Positions 7,445 through 16,096 of a stretch of DNA of 64,000 bases are shown here, piece after piece (within the stretch, counting starts at the first letter, position 1; the number at the start of each line of letters is the position of its first letter). Location: the NCBI RefSeq assembly GCF_009495745.1, contig NZ_WIDQ01000007.1:124001-188000 (forward strand), written 5' to 3'. The notes beneath the pieces are model-generated. The model searched no databases and had not been told where the DNA came from. It saw only the letters and a list, made by a program, of their open reading frames with translations. A program made the translations under genes and the position numbers. Source of the stretch: Niveispirillum sp. SYP-B3756. GTDB taxonomy: Bacteria; Pseudomonadota; Alphaproteobacteria; Azospirillales; Azospirillaceae.

Positions 7445-7942
7445 ATGTTGAAGCGTTATCGCGGCCTGATCGGGCTTTCTATGCTGGCAGCGGCGGTGGG
7501 AACCGCCCAGGCCGAAGGGATCAAGCGCACCGATGTGCCGAATTTCCCCATCGCTTCCTCCGTTCTGGTGCCGGGCGGTTCGGACCTGATCTTCCTCAGC
7601 GGCACCACCCCGCCGGCGGTGAACAAGGAAGCGCCCAAGGGCAGCACCGCTGTTTTTGGCGATACCGAAACCCAGGCTTTCAATGTCTTCACCCGCATCC
7701 AGGAAACCCTGAAGGCCCAGGGCCTGACCATGGGGGATGTTGTGCTGATGCATGTCTATCTGGTCGGTGACCAGGCCAAGGGCGGGGCGATGGATTTCGA
7801 AGGCCTGATGAAGGCCTATACGAAGTTCTTCGGCACCGCCGAGCAGCCCAATAAGCCGGCCCGTTCCACGGTGCAGATCGCTGGGCTGGTGGTGCCGGGC
7901 ATGTTGGTGGAGATCGAGGTCGTGGCCGCCAAGGCCAAATGA
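7445..7942 (+). CDS. RidA-family protein with export signal
   Basis: 165 residues. Residues 1-23, LKRYRGLIGLSMLAAAVGTAQA after Met, form a classical signal peptide, so the mature protein should be periplasmic. The rest is a RidA/YjgF/UK114 domain: FLSGTTPP, TETQAFNVFTRIQETLKA, and PARSTVQIAGL with the Arg that contacts the substrate carboxylate in imine deaminases, then LVEIEVVA. Cytosolic RidA hydrolyses enamines and imines to ketone plus ammonia. An exported copy beside an exported amine oxidase suggests the same chemistry outside the cytosol. AGGAGG sits 4 nt before the ATG. A terminator separates it from the receptor gene. Confidence 0.9.
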   Translation: MLKRYRGLIGLSMLAAAVGTAQAEGIKRTDVPNFPIASSVLVPGGSDLIFLSGTTPPAVNKEAPKGSTAVFGDTETQAFNVFTRIQETLKAQGLTMGDVVLMHVYLVGDQAKGGAMDFEGLMKAYTKFFGTAEQPNKPARSTVQIAGLVVPGMLVEIEVVAAKAK

Positions 7943-7950
7943 CCCGACAG

Positions 7951-7989
7951 GGGCGGGAAGGCGAGGGGTCGCCCTCCCGCCCTTTTATT
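7951..7989 (+). terminator. Rho-independent terminator after ridA
   Basis: GGGCGGGAAGGCGA pairs with TCGCCCTCCCGCCC around a GGGG loop (one bulge) and ends in TTTTATTTT. It lies 8 bp after the ridA stop. Confidence 0.85.
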
Positions 7990-8141
7990 TTGAAAACATC
8001 CGCCGGCCGCACGGGTAATGCGGGCGGGGATGAAGTGGGGTCTGACGGGGGTTCAGTCCGAAAAATCGGCGCTCCCCCTGACGTCCCCCGAAAAGCCCGG
8101 CAAACGGGCGTCACGGGGATGGAAATCGCAACCGAGGAGGA

Positions 8142-8162
8142 ATGAAACCAAAACCGAGTTGA
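8142..8162 (+). other. Possible 6-codon leader peptide ahead of the TonB receptor
   Basis: GAGGAGGA, a stronger ribosome site than that of the receptor itself, precedes ATG AAA CCA AAA CCG AGT TGA (Met-Lys-Pro-Lys-Pro-Ser). The stop lies 17 bp before the receptor ATG. It could be a leader for translational control, or just a chance frame in a purine-rich leader. Confidence 0.25.
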
Positions 8163-8179
8163 ACAGGGGACTTAATAAG

Positions 8180-10627
8180 ATGCGGGTAAAGAACAGCACA
8201 CCGGCTCAGCATCCGGCACTGCGCAAGATCGCCCTTGGCATTCTGTGCTCCTCCAGCCTTCTCCCCATCCTCGCCACGGCCCCGGCCGTGGCGCAGGAGA
8301 TTGACGAGATCATCGTGACCGGTACCCGCGTGGCCAACCGCACGGCGACCGAAAGTCTGGCGCCGATTGATGTGTTCAGCCCGGCCGACATGGAAAAGCA
8401 GGCCTTCAGCGATACCAACGATATTCTGCGTACCCTGGTGCCGTCTTTCAATGTCAGCCGAAATGCCATTTCCGACGGCTCCACCTTCGTGCGTCCGCCG
8501 ACGCTGCGCGGCCTGCCGCCTGACCAGACCCTGGTGCTGGTGAACGGCAAGCGCCGCCACCGTTCCGCCCTGGTGCAGCTGGGCGGTGGTGCGCTGGCCG
8601 CCGGCGCCCAGGCGCCCGATCTGGCGCAGATCCCGGCCATCGCCCTGAAGCAGGTGGAAGTGCTGCGCGATGGTGCCTCGGCCCAGTACGGGTCGGATGC
8701 CATCGCTGGTGTGATGAATTTCCAGCTGAAGGATGCTTCCGAAGGGGGCACGGCGGAAATCCAGTACGGGTCCACCTATGAAGGTGACGGCAACAATGTG
8801 AAGACGGCCGCCAATGTCGGCCTGGCGCTGGGGCCCAACGGTTTCTTCAATCTGTCCGCCGAATATAGCCAGAATGACGCGACCAACCGTGGGGTCCAGG
8901 ATCCGCGTGCGCCGGCCACGAAAAAAGATCTGGCGATGAATTGGGGCTCCCCCGATGCGGAGGCCCTGCGCATTGTCTTCAATAGCGGCATCGACCTGAC
9001 CGAGAATAAGAGCATCTATTTGTTCGGCAATTATGGCCGCAGCAAGAGCAATGGCAGCTTCTTCTATCGCCCGCCGGCCACCGATCATGCGGTGAATGGC
9101 CCGGTGCTGCCGGTGGCAGGTGATCCGGATGGTTTCACCTTCCGCGAATGGTTCCCGGAGGGGTTCACGCCGCGCTTCTATGGCGATCTGCGGGACGCCT
9201 CCCTGGTGGGCGGCTTCAAGCATGAGCTGGAAAGCGGCCTTGTCTATAATATCAGCGGCTCTTATGGCCGCAGCCAGCTGGATTACGACCTGAAAAACAC
9301 GGTCAACCCCTCGCTCGGGCCGGCAAGCCCGCGTGAATTCTATGTCGGCCGTCTGGTGCAGGAAGAAACCAGCGCCAATATCGATCTGGCCTATCCGGTG
9401 GAAATCGGGCTGGCCAGCCCGATGAACCTGGCCGTGGGGACGGAATTCCACCGCGAGGTTTATGAGATCAGCCCGGGCGACACGGCCTCCTATACGGTCG
9501 GCCCCTATGCCTCCTACCGCGATCCGGTGACGGGTGCGCTCGTCGGGATGCCGATCGGTTCCAACGGCTATCCGGGCTTCCGGCCGGAAGATAGCGGTCA
9601 GTTTGCCCGCAACAACATCGCCTTCTATATCGATACCGAAACCGACATCACGGAGGCTTTCACTCTGGGTGTTGCCGGCCGGTACGAGGATTTTGATTAT
9701 TTCGGCTCCACCTTCAACTGGAAGGTCAGCGGCCGTTACGAGCTGACCGACGATTTCGCCCTGCGTGGTTCGGTGAATACCGGCTTCCGGGCGCCCACGC
9801 CCGGCCAATCGCAGACCTCTTCCGTGCAGACCTATTTCCCGGCTGGCAGTTCCAGCCCGGTGGCGCGCGGCACCTATCCCGCCGCCAGCACCGTGGCGCA
9901 GTATTTTGGTGCCAAGCCGCTGAAGGAAGAGGAAAGCACGAATTTCGCCGGCGGTTTCGTTGCCAAGGTGGCCGATATCTCCCTGACGGTCGATTACTAT
10001 AATATCAAGGTGAAGGACCGTATCGCGCTCTCCGGCGACTTCAACCCCACGGCGGCCGACCGTACCGCCCTGGCGGCGCTGGGCGTACCGGGTGCCAATA
10101 CGCTGGGTGCCGTCAATTACTTCACCAACGCCTTCAATACCCGCACCCAGGGCGTGGATGTGGTGGCCAATACCAGCGTGGAGGTCGGGGACGGCAAGCT
10201 CGATCTGACGGCGGCGGCCAATTACAACAAGACCAAGGTGATCAAGCGCAATGCCTCGGTGATCGGGGATAACCGCGTCGCCGATCTGGAAAAGCAGTTG
10301 CCCAAGGTGCGCGGCAATTTCAGCGCCATCTATTCCATCGGCGAATTCTCCCTGCTGGGCCGCGCCAGCTATTACGGCAAGTTCACCGACACCGACAATT
10401 ACGCCAAGACCTTCGGCTCGGAATGGCTGTTCGATACCGAGGTTTCCTACACCTTCTATGAGCAGGTCACCCTGTCGGTCGGTGCGCAGAACCTGTTCGA
10501 CAATTACCCGGACAAGCTGAACAAGACGGCCGCCGGCACCTATGCGGTAGGGCAGGTTTATCCCGATACCTCCCCTGTCGGCTATGATGGCGGCACCTAT
10601 TATGTCCGCCTGAAAGTGGCCTTCTGA
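8180..10627 (+). CDS. TonB-dependent outer-membrane receptor
   Basis: 815 residues. A signal peptide ends near TAPAVAQ, followed by the TonB-box-like DEIIVTGTR. The plug domain covers roughly residues 45-165, with TLRGLPPDQTLVLVNGKRRH and VEVLRDGASAQYGSDAIAGV. The 22-strand barrel has a typical aromatic end, YYVRLKVAF. It imports a ligand across the outer membrane using TonB energy. The ligand is unknown, but the next genes (amine oxidase, cytochrome c) suggest an amine or amine-bearing compound rather than a siderophore. ATG 8180 is chosen because it starts the signal peptide; the frame is open upstream to 8018 without coding character. Confidence 0.92.
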   Translation: MRVKNSTPAQHPALRKIALGILCSSSLLPILATAPAVAQEIDEIIVTGTRVANRTATESLAPIDVFSPADMEKQAFSDTNDILRTLVPSFNVSRNAISDGSTFVRPPTLRGLPPDQTLVLVNGKRRHRSALVQLGGGALAAGAQAPDLAQIPAIALKQVEVLRDGASAQYGSDAIAGVMNFQLKDASEGGTAEIQYGSTYEGDGNNVKTAANVGLALGPNGFFNLSAEYSQNDATNRGVQDPRAPATKKDLAMNWGSPDAEALRIVFNSGIDLTENKSIYLFGNYGRSKSNGSFFYRPPATDHAVNGPVLPVAGDPDGFTFREWFPEGFTPRFYGDLRDASLVGGFKHELESGLVYNISGSYGRSQLDYDLKNTVNPSLGPASPREFYVGRLVQEETSANIDLAYPVEIGLASPMNLAVGTEFHREVYEISPGDTASYTVGPYASYRDPVTGALVGMPIGSNGYPGFRPEDSGQFARNNIAFYIDTETDITEAFTLGVAGRYEDFDYFGSTFNWKVSGRYELTDDFALRGSVNTGFRAPTPGQSQTSSVQTYFPAGSSSPVARGTYPAASTVAQYFGAKPLKEEESTNFAGGFVAKVADISLTVDYYNIKVKDRIALSGDFNPTAADRTALAALGVPGANTLGAVNYFTNAFNTRTQGVDVVANTSVEVGDGKLDLTAAANYNKTKVIKRNASVIGDNRVADLEKQLPKVRGNFSAIYSIGEFSLLGRASYYGKFTDTDNYAKTFGSEWLFDTEVSYTFYEQVTLSVGAQNLFDNYPDKLNKTAAGTYAVGQVYPDTSPVGYDGGTYYVRLKVAF

Positions 10628-10638
10628 TCATCCAGCAT

Positions 10639-10665
10639 GGCGGTGGCGCCATGGCTGCCACCGCC
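10639..10665 (+). other. Hairpin between receptor and amine oxidase genes
   Basis: GGCGGTGGC and GCCACCGCC form a perfect 9-bp stem 11 bp after the receptor stop, with no T run. It more probably protects the mRNA end or lowers read-through than terminates. Confidence 0.4.
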
Positions 10666-10740
10666 CCCCTCCTTTCCCGAAGCAAGGGGGCGACAGGACA
10701 GGCGAAAGCCTTTTCCCGCCCGCCCCTTCCGAGGCGAAGA

Positions 10741-12348
10741 ATGGCTGTAGAGAAACTTCCCCTGCCGGCAGGCCGGATGACGCGTCGCCAGCTGCTGTCG
10801 ATGATCGGCACGGCGGCCGGCAGTTCCGTGATGTATCAGGCGGCAACCTCCCTCGGGTTTGCCGCTGAGAGCGAATTCAAGGGACCGCCCGACCTGTCGG
10901 GTGCGCCCAAGGGCACGTCGGTACTGATCTTAGGCGCCGGCTGGGCCGGGCTGGTTGCCGCCTATGAACTGGGCAAGGCCGGTTACAAGGTGCAGGTGCT
11001 GGAATACCGGGAAAAGGCCGGTGGCCGCGCCTGGACCCTGCGCGGCGGCGATACCTATACCGAACTGGGCGGCTTCACCCAGAAGGTGGGGTTTGAAAAG
11101 GGGAACTACCTGAACCCCGGCCCCTGGCGCGTGCCCTACCATCATCGCGGCGTGATGCATTATTATCACGAGCTGGGCGTGAAGCTGGAGCCGTTCTTCC
11201 AGATCAATTACAACGCCTATGTCCATTCCAAATCGGCCTTTGGCGGCAAGCCGCAGCGCTATCGCCATGTGCTGGCCGATTTCAACGGCCATGTCGCCGA
11301 GCTGCTGGCCAAGCTGGGCCATAAGGGCGGGCTGGACGGCTATGTCACCAAGGAAGATCAGGAAAAGCTGCTGGCCGCCATGCAGGATTGGGGCGCGCTG
11401 GACGATAATTACGCCTATACCACCAATGCCGAAACCTCCAACCGGCGTGGCTTTGAAAAAGACCCCGGCGGCGGCCTGTCGGGCGAACCGATCCCGTCCA
11501 AGCCGATTGAATTCTCCCAGTTGCTGCAATCGGGCCTGTGGCGGGCGATCGGCACTGGTTCGGGCTATGAGTTCCAGACGGCCCTGTTCCAGCCCGAAGG
11601 CGGCATGGATGCTGGCCCGCTGGCCCTGGCGGAAAAGGTGAAGGACAAGATCACCTTCAATGCCAAGGTGACGGAAATCCATCAGGATAATGCCGGTGTC
11701 ACCGTCACTTATGTCGATGCCAAGGCGGGTGGGGCGGTGAAGACGGCCAAGGCCGACTGGTGCCTGTGCACTATTCCGGCGTCCATCCTCTCGCAGATCA
11801 AGAAGAACGTCTCACCCGCCATGGGGGCTGCCATTGATGCGCTGCCCTATGAGGCGGCCTTCAAGGTGGGGCTGGAGTTCAAGCGCCGCTTCTGGGAACA
11901 GGATGAGGAGATTTACGGCGGCATCACCTATACTGACCTGCCGATCTCCGTCATCGCCTACCCCAACAGCCATTATGGTTCCAAGGGCAAGGGCGTGCTG
12001 CTGGGGGCCTATCCCTGGGGGCCGTTCGCCTATGAATTCGCTGCCATGGCGCCGGAGGAACGGGTGAAGAAATGCGTCGAATTCGGCGCCCAGATCCACC
12101 CGCAATACCGACAGGAATTCGATAATGGTGTGGCGGTGGCCTGGCACCGCGTGCCCTGGACATTGGGCTGTTTCGGGGCCTGGACAGAGGAAAAGCGCAA
12201 GCAGCATTACAAGGATATCTGCCAGATCGACGGGCGCCTGCTGCTGGCGGGTGAACATGTCTCCTACCTGCCGGCCTGGCAGGAAGGGGCCGTGCAATCC
12301 TCGCTTGATGCCATCACGCGCCTGCACCAGCGCATCATTGCCAAGTGA
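10741..12348 (+). CDS. Tat-exported FAD-dependent amine oxidase
   Basis: 535 residues. The N terminus carries TRRQLLSMIGTAAGSS, a twin-arginine signal, so the folded flavoprotein should reach the periplasm. VLILGAGWAGLVAAYELGKA (about residue 60) is the FAD GxGxxG motif, with EKAGGRAWT next. The end, LLLAGEHVSYLPAWQEGAVQ, is the second flavin contact of the monoamine-oxidase/L-amino-acid-oxidase family. The substrate cannot be read from sequence. The adjacent cytochrome c and RidA suggest it works as a dehydrogenase like NicA2, whose electron acceptor is a c-type cytochrome. The frame is open upstream to 10651; ATG 10741 follows GAGGCGAAGA and gives a normal Tat leader. Confidence 0.9.
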   Translation: MAVEKLPLPAGRMTRRQLLSMIGTAAGSSVMYQAATSLGFAAESEFKGPPDLSGAPKGTSVLILGAGWAGLVAAYELGKAGYKVQVLEYREKAGGRAWTLRGGDTYTELGGFTQKVGFEKGNYLNPGPWRVPYHHRGVMHYYHELGVKLEPFFQINYNAYVHSKSAFGGKPQRYRHVLADFNGHVAELLAKLGHKGGLDGYVTKEDQEKLLAAMQDWGALDDNYAYTTNAETSNRRGFEKDPGGGLSGEPIPSKPIEFSQLLQSGLWRAIGTGSGYEFQTALFQPEGGMDAGPLALAEKVKDKITFNAKVTEIHQDNAGVTVTYVDAKAGGAVKTAKADWCLCTIPASILSQIKKNVSPAMGAAIDALPYEAAFKVGLEFKRRFWEQDEEIYGGITYTDLPISVIAYPNSHYGSKGKGVLLGAYPWGPFAYEFAAMAPEERVKKCVEFGAQIHPQYRQEFDNGVAVAWHRVPWTLGCFGAWTEEKRKQHYKDICQIDGRLLLAGEHVSYLPAWQEGAVQSSLDAITRLHQRIIAK

Positions 12349-12365
12349 CGGAAGGGAGAGACGCG

Positions 12366-12779
12366 ATGAAGAACAGCCTGCTTTCCCTGGGTCTGGCCCT
12401 GTTGGCGCTAGGTACTGCCCTGCCGGCCAGCGCCCAGCGCACCGATGCCCAGACCAGTGACTTTGCCGATGCCCGCCGCTTCCCCTATCAGGATGGCGAG
12501 CATCTCTATCGTTCCATCTGTCAGGGCTGCCATATGCCCGACGGCAAGGGGGCGACGGGGGCCGGCACCTATCCGGCCCTGGCCAGCAACGCCAATCTGG
12601 AAGCGGCGGGATATCCGGTCCACATGGTGGTCAATGGCCAGCGGGCCATGCCGTCCTTCGGCTATCTGAGTGACGATCAGGTGTCCGCCGTGGTGAACTA
12701 TGTTCGCAGCCATTTCGGCAACCATTACGGCGATGCCGTGACGGCCCAGGATGTGAAGGACAGCCGGCCCGCCCCATGA
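12366..12779 (+). CDS. Periplasmic cytochrome c, class I
   Basis: 137 residues. A signal peptide (residues 1-23, ending LPASAQ) precedes a single haem c domain. C52-Q-G-C55-H56 is the haem site, and Met in QRAMPSF is the probable sixth ligand. DDQVSAVVNYVRSHF is the usual C-terminal helix. It begins 17 bp after the amine oxidase, behind AGGGAGAG, and its ATGA stop overlaps the start of the next gene. It is the likely electron acceptor for the flavoenzyme, passing electrons to the respiratory chain; this partnership is inferred from order. Confidence 0.92.
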   Translation: MKNSLLSLGLALLALGTALPASAQRTDAQTSDFADARRFPYQDGEHLYRSICQGCHMPDGKGATGAGTYPALASNANLEAAGYPVHMVVNGQRAMPSFGYLSDDQVSAVVNYVRSHFGNHYGDAVTAQDVKDSRPAP

Positions 12780-13333
12780 GTGAAAAAGTGATCCTGCAAA
12801 CCCCCACGCTGCGGCTGGCCCGACCGGATGACCGGGCCAGCCTGGAAGCGCTGGTGGAACGGTCGGTGCGCGATCTGGGCCGGGGCTATTACACCCCGGC
12901 CCAGATCAATAGTTCGTTGAAATACATCTTCGGCATCGATGGCACGCTGATCGCCGATGGCACCTATTTCGTGGTGGAGGTGGCGGGGCAGCCAGCCGGC
13001 TGTGGTGGCTGGAGCTATCGCCGCACCCTGTTCGGTGGTGACCAGTTTAACGACCGTTCCCCCGCGCCACTGGACCCGGCGGTGGATGCCGCCAAGATTC
13101 GCGCCTTCTTCGTCGATCCCGCTTTCGCCCGCCGGGGGATCGGGCGGATGCTGATGCAGGCCTCCGAACAGGCGGCGCGGGCGGCGGGCTTCCGGGTGCT
13201 GGAACTGATGGCGACATTGCCGGGGGTGCCGCTTTATCAGGCGCTGGGCTTCACCGCGACCGGTGCGCTGGATCAGCCGGTGCCCGATGGCACCGTCGTG
13301 CCCTTTGTGCCCATGTGCAAGCCGTTGGGGTGA
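12776..13333 (+). CDS. GNAT-family N-acetyltransferase
   Basis: 185 residues with one GNAT domain. FFVDPAFARRGIGRMLM is motif A (acetyl-CoA pyrophosphate loop), and LPGVPLYQALGFTATG is the usual C-terminal signature. No signal peptide, so it is cytosolic. Its ATG overlaps the cytochrome c stop (ATGA), which implies translational coupling and membership of the amine-oxidase operon. It might acetylate the amine or an oxidation product after uptake. The substrate is not identifiable. Confidence 0.88.
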   Translation: MSEKVILQTPTLRLARPDDRASLEALVERSVRDLGRGYYTPAQINSSLKYIFGIDGTLIADGTYFVVEVAGQPAGCGGWSYRRTLFGGDQFNDRSPAPLDPAVDAAKIRAFFVDPAFARRGIGRMLMQASEQAARAAGFRVLELMATLPGVPLYQALGFTATGALDQPVPDGTVVPFVPMCKPLG

Positions 13334-13411
13334 TGCTTCGCAGGACAAACTTTTGGTAAGGCTCGGCCATTCCGGATAGACAGAGCTGCAGGCTGGTCAG
13401 ATGGGGCCGAA

Positions 13412-15976
13412 ATGGGCCAGGATCACCATGGTTGGACATGGCTATCCTGCCTTTCGCTGCCTCTGGTGCCGCCTTTGAGACGTCCGCTTGTCCTGCTGCT
13501 CCTGGCGGCGATCCTGTTACCCGGCACCACCGTGGGCCTGATCTCCTGGCGTGCCTATGAACATACGCTGGAAAGTGCACGCGACGACCGCCACCAGCAG
13601 GCCCGCGCGTTGCGCGAACATATGATGCGGGTGTTTGAGGCGCAGTCTCTGGCTATCGAACTGATCGATACCGAGTTGGGTGATACACCTTGGCCCGAGG
13701 TGGCAGAATTGCCCCGGCTGGATGTGGTGATCCGGCGGGTGGTGGAGCGGTCGCCCCATATTGAAAGCCTGTGGCTGATTGATCCGGATGGAAGGGTCGT
13801 GGAAGGCGGTGGCCCGGCGGAAGGCAATAAGGGTGCGCTGGAAATCGGGGATGATGTCAGCCGGCGCAGCTATTTCCAGGCACTACGCAAGGGGGCTGAC
13901 ACATATCTGACGGTGGATGCGGCCGAGCGCTCAGGCCCGACCGTCAGTTTCAGCCTGGCCCGGCGGCGCGGGGAGGAGCCACGGGGGGCAGTGTTCGACG
14001 GGGCCATCCTGGTCACCATCCAGCTTTCCTACTTTGAGCAGTTCTGGCGTGATTACCGCCTGTCCGACCAGGGCGTGGTGACCTTGCTGCGCGGCGATGG
14101 GGAATTGCTGGCCCGCTATCCGGTGCCGATTGACCGGCGGCTGTTACGGCTTCCCGCCAATTCCAGCTTCTTCCTGGCGCGGGCCAAGAATAATGAGGAG
14201 GGGGATTACCGCTTCAATTCCCTCATTGATGGGGTGGATCGTATCTACTCCTATGTGCGCATTCCGGAGATGGACAGCTATATCGTTGTCGGCACCGACC
14301 GTTCCGTCATTCTGGTGAACTGGTGGCAGGATACGCTGACCCTCTCCATCATCGCCCTGCTTCTGACACTGGCGCTGGTGGCAGCCGCCTTGCAGGCGAT
14401 GCGGCGGGGCAGTGCCCTGGCCCATGCCAACCACCGCCTGACCGCCTTGACCGACGATCTGGCGGCGGAGGTGACGCGCCGGCGGGCGGCGGAAAGCACC
14501 CTGGTGGCGCGGGAGGAGCATGAGGCTGCCTTGCATCGCGCCAATGAGGCGCTGGGGGCGGAGGAAGAGCGGTTCCGCCTGCTGTTTGAAACCCTGACCC
14601 AGGGCGTTGTGATCCATGATGCTGCCGGGCGCATCCTGTCGGTCAATGCGGCGGCAGAGCAGATATTGGGCCGTACCCTGGCGGAAATGGTCGGGTCAGC
14701 CGGCGACGGGGTGGATTGGGGGGCGGTGGATGCCGAAGGCCAGCGTGTCGAGCGGGCCAATTTCCCCGTGATCCAGGCTCTGACCACGGGGCGGGTGGTG
14801 CATGGCGTGTCCATGGGCATCTACAATCCCCGCCGGTCGGAGCGGCGCTGGCTGGTGATCGATGCTGTGCCCATTTTGCGCTCGGGCGACAGCATCCCTT
14901 CGGGTGCTTATGCCGTGTTCAGCGATGTCACCGAGCGCCGGCGCGGCGAACAGGCCCAACGCCTGCTGATCCGGGAGGTGGACCACCGGGCGAAAAACGC
15001 GTTGGCCGTGGTGCAGGCGGTGATCCGGCTGACCAAGGCGGAAACGCCCCAGCGCTTTGTCGAGGTGGTGGAAGGACGGGTGGCCGCACTCGCCCATGCC
15101 CATACCATCCTGGCGATGAACCGCTGGGAAGGCGCCCTGCTGCGCCGGCTGGTGCAGGTGGAACTGGAAGCCTATGACGGACAGGATGGCGATGGCGGCA
15201 GGGTGGAGATCAGCGGCCCCGACATCACCGTGCGGCCGGAGGCGGCCCAGCCGCTTTCCATGGTGCTGCATGAATTGACCACCAATGCCGCCAAACATGG
15301 CGCGCTGGCCCAACCGGATGGCAGGCTTTGCGTGCGCTGGGCGGTGATTGATGGCGGCGATGCCATCCAGCTTGATTGGCAGGAAACGGGCGGCCCCGCC
15401 CTGGGTGATGGCCCCGCCCGGCGCGGCTTCGGCTCCACCATGATCGAAGCCAGTATGCGCCAGCAGTTGCAGGGCGGCATCACCTATGACTGGACGCATG
15501 ACGGGCTGCACGCCACCATCCGTTTCCCCGCCGACCAATTGGCCCCGCTGGACACGCTGGCCCGCGGTGTACCGCCCGAGGTGGCGGTGGATGAGGATGA
15601 TCTGCCGGTGGAACCGGCGGGCCAGACCGGCCCGCGTATCCTGCTGGTGGAGGATAATATCCCCTTGGGACAATTGTTCCGGGAGATGCTGGAGGCGCTG
15701 GATTACGCCGTCATCGGCCCCTACACCAATGTGCCCTCCGCCCTGGCGGCGGCGCATGGAAAGCAGATCGACGCCGCCATGCTGGATATTGAAATGAATG
15801 GCGCCCAGGTCTTCCCCGTGGCCGAAGCCCTGCGCCATCGTGGCATCCCCATGCTGTTCTGCACTGGTTACAGTGATGTGTGGGAACCGGAATGGGCCGA
15901 TGTGCCCATTCTGCGCAAACCCGTTACCCTGCCGGCCCTGCGCGACCGGCTGGCGGCCCTGCTGCAACCGGCGTGA
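13412..15976 (+). CDS. HWE-type hybrid sensor histidine kinase with C-terminal receiver
   Basis: 854 residues. One membrane segment near residues 28-48, a periplasmic dCache-like sensor to about 300, and a second segment (LSIIALLLTLALVAAAL). Then a short coiled coil, a PAS domain (from EERFRLLFETL), and an HWE/HisKA_2 dimerisation region with phospho-acceptor His525 in REVDHRAKNALAVVQ. The ATPase domain follows (HELTTNAAKHGAL), and a receiver with Asp792 in MLDIEMNG ends the protein. HWE kinases often serve general stress or light responses. No partner regulator is adjacent. The start is uncertain: ATG 13412 leaves a 25-residue extension before the first membrane segment. Confidence 0.9.
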   Translation: MGQDHHGWTWLSCLSLPLVPPLRRPLVLLLLAAILLPGTTVGLISWRAYEHTLESARDDRHQQARALREHMMRVFEAQSLAIELIDTELGDTPWPEVAELPRLDVVIRRVVERSPHIESLWLIDPDGRVVEGGGPAEGNKGALEIGDDVSRRSYFQALRKGADTYLTVDAAERSGPTVSFSLARRRGEEPRGAVFDGAILVTIQLSYFEQFWRDYRLSDQGVVTLLRGDGELLARYPVPIDRRLLRLPANSSFFLARAKNNEEGDYRFNSLIDGVDRIYSYVRIPEMDSYIVVGTDRSVILVNWWQDTLTLSIIALLLTLALVAAALQAMRRGSALAHANHRLTALTDDLAAEVTRRRAAESTLVAREEHEAALHRANEALGAEEERFRLLFETLTQGVVIHDAAGRILSVNAAAEQILGRTLAEMVGSAGDGVDWGAVDAEGQRVERANFPVIQALTTGRVVHGVSMGIYNPRRSERRWLVIDAVPILRSGDSIPSGAYAVFSDVTERRRGEQAQRLLIREVDHRAKNALAVVQAVIRLTKAETPQRFVEVVEGRVAALAHAHTILAMNRWEGALLRRLVQVELEAYDGQDGDGGRVEISGPDITVRPEAAQPLSMVLHELTTNAAKHGALAQPDGRLCVRWAVIDGGDAIQLDWQETGGPALGDGPARRGFGSTMIEASMRQQLQGGITYDWTHDGLHATIRFPADQLAPLDTLARGVPPEVAVDEDDLPVEPAGQTGPRILLVEDNIPLGQLFREMLEALDYAVIGPYTNVPSALAAAHGKQIDAAMLDIEMNGAQVFPVAEALRHRGIPMLFCTGYSDVWEPEWADVPILRKPVTLPALRDRLAALLQPA

Positions 15977-16096
15977 TGCTTTCGGCAAGGTTGCCCTGCG
16001 CCCCGCCATTCTGGACAGCGTGCCCGCGCATCGTTACATGACAGTTGCCCCCAGGTGCGTCCGGCGCCGGGGCATTGTCCAATGCATGGGTGCGCC

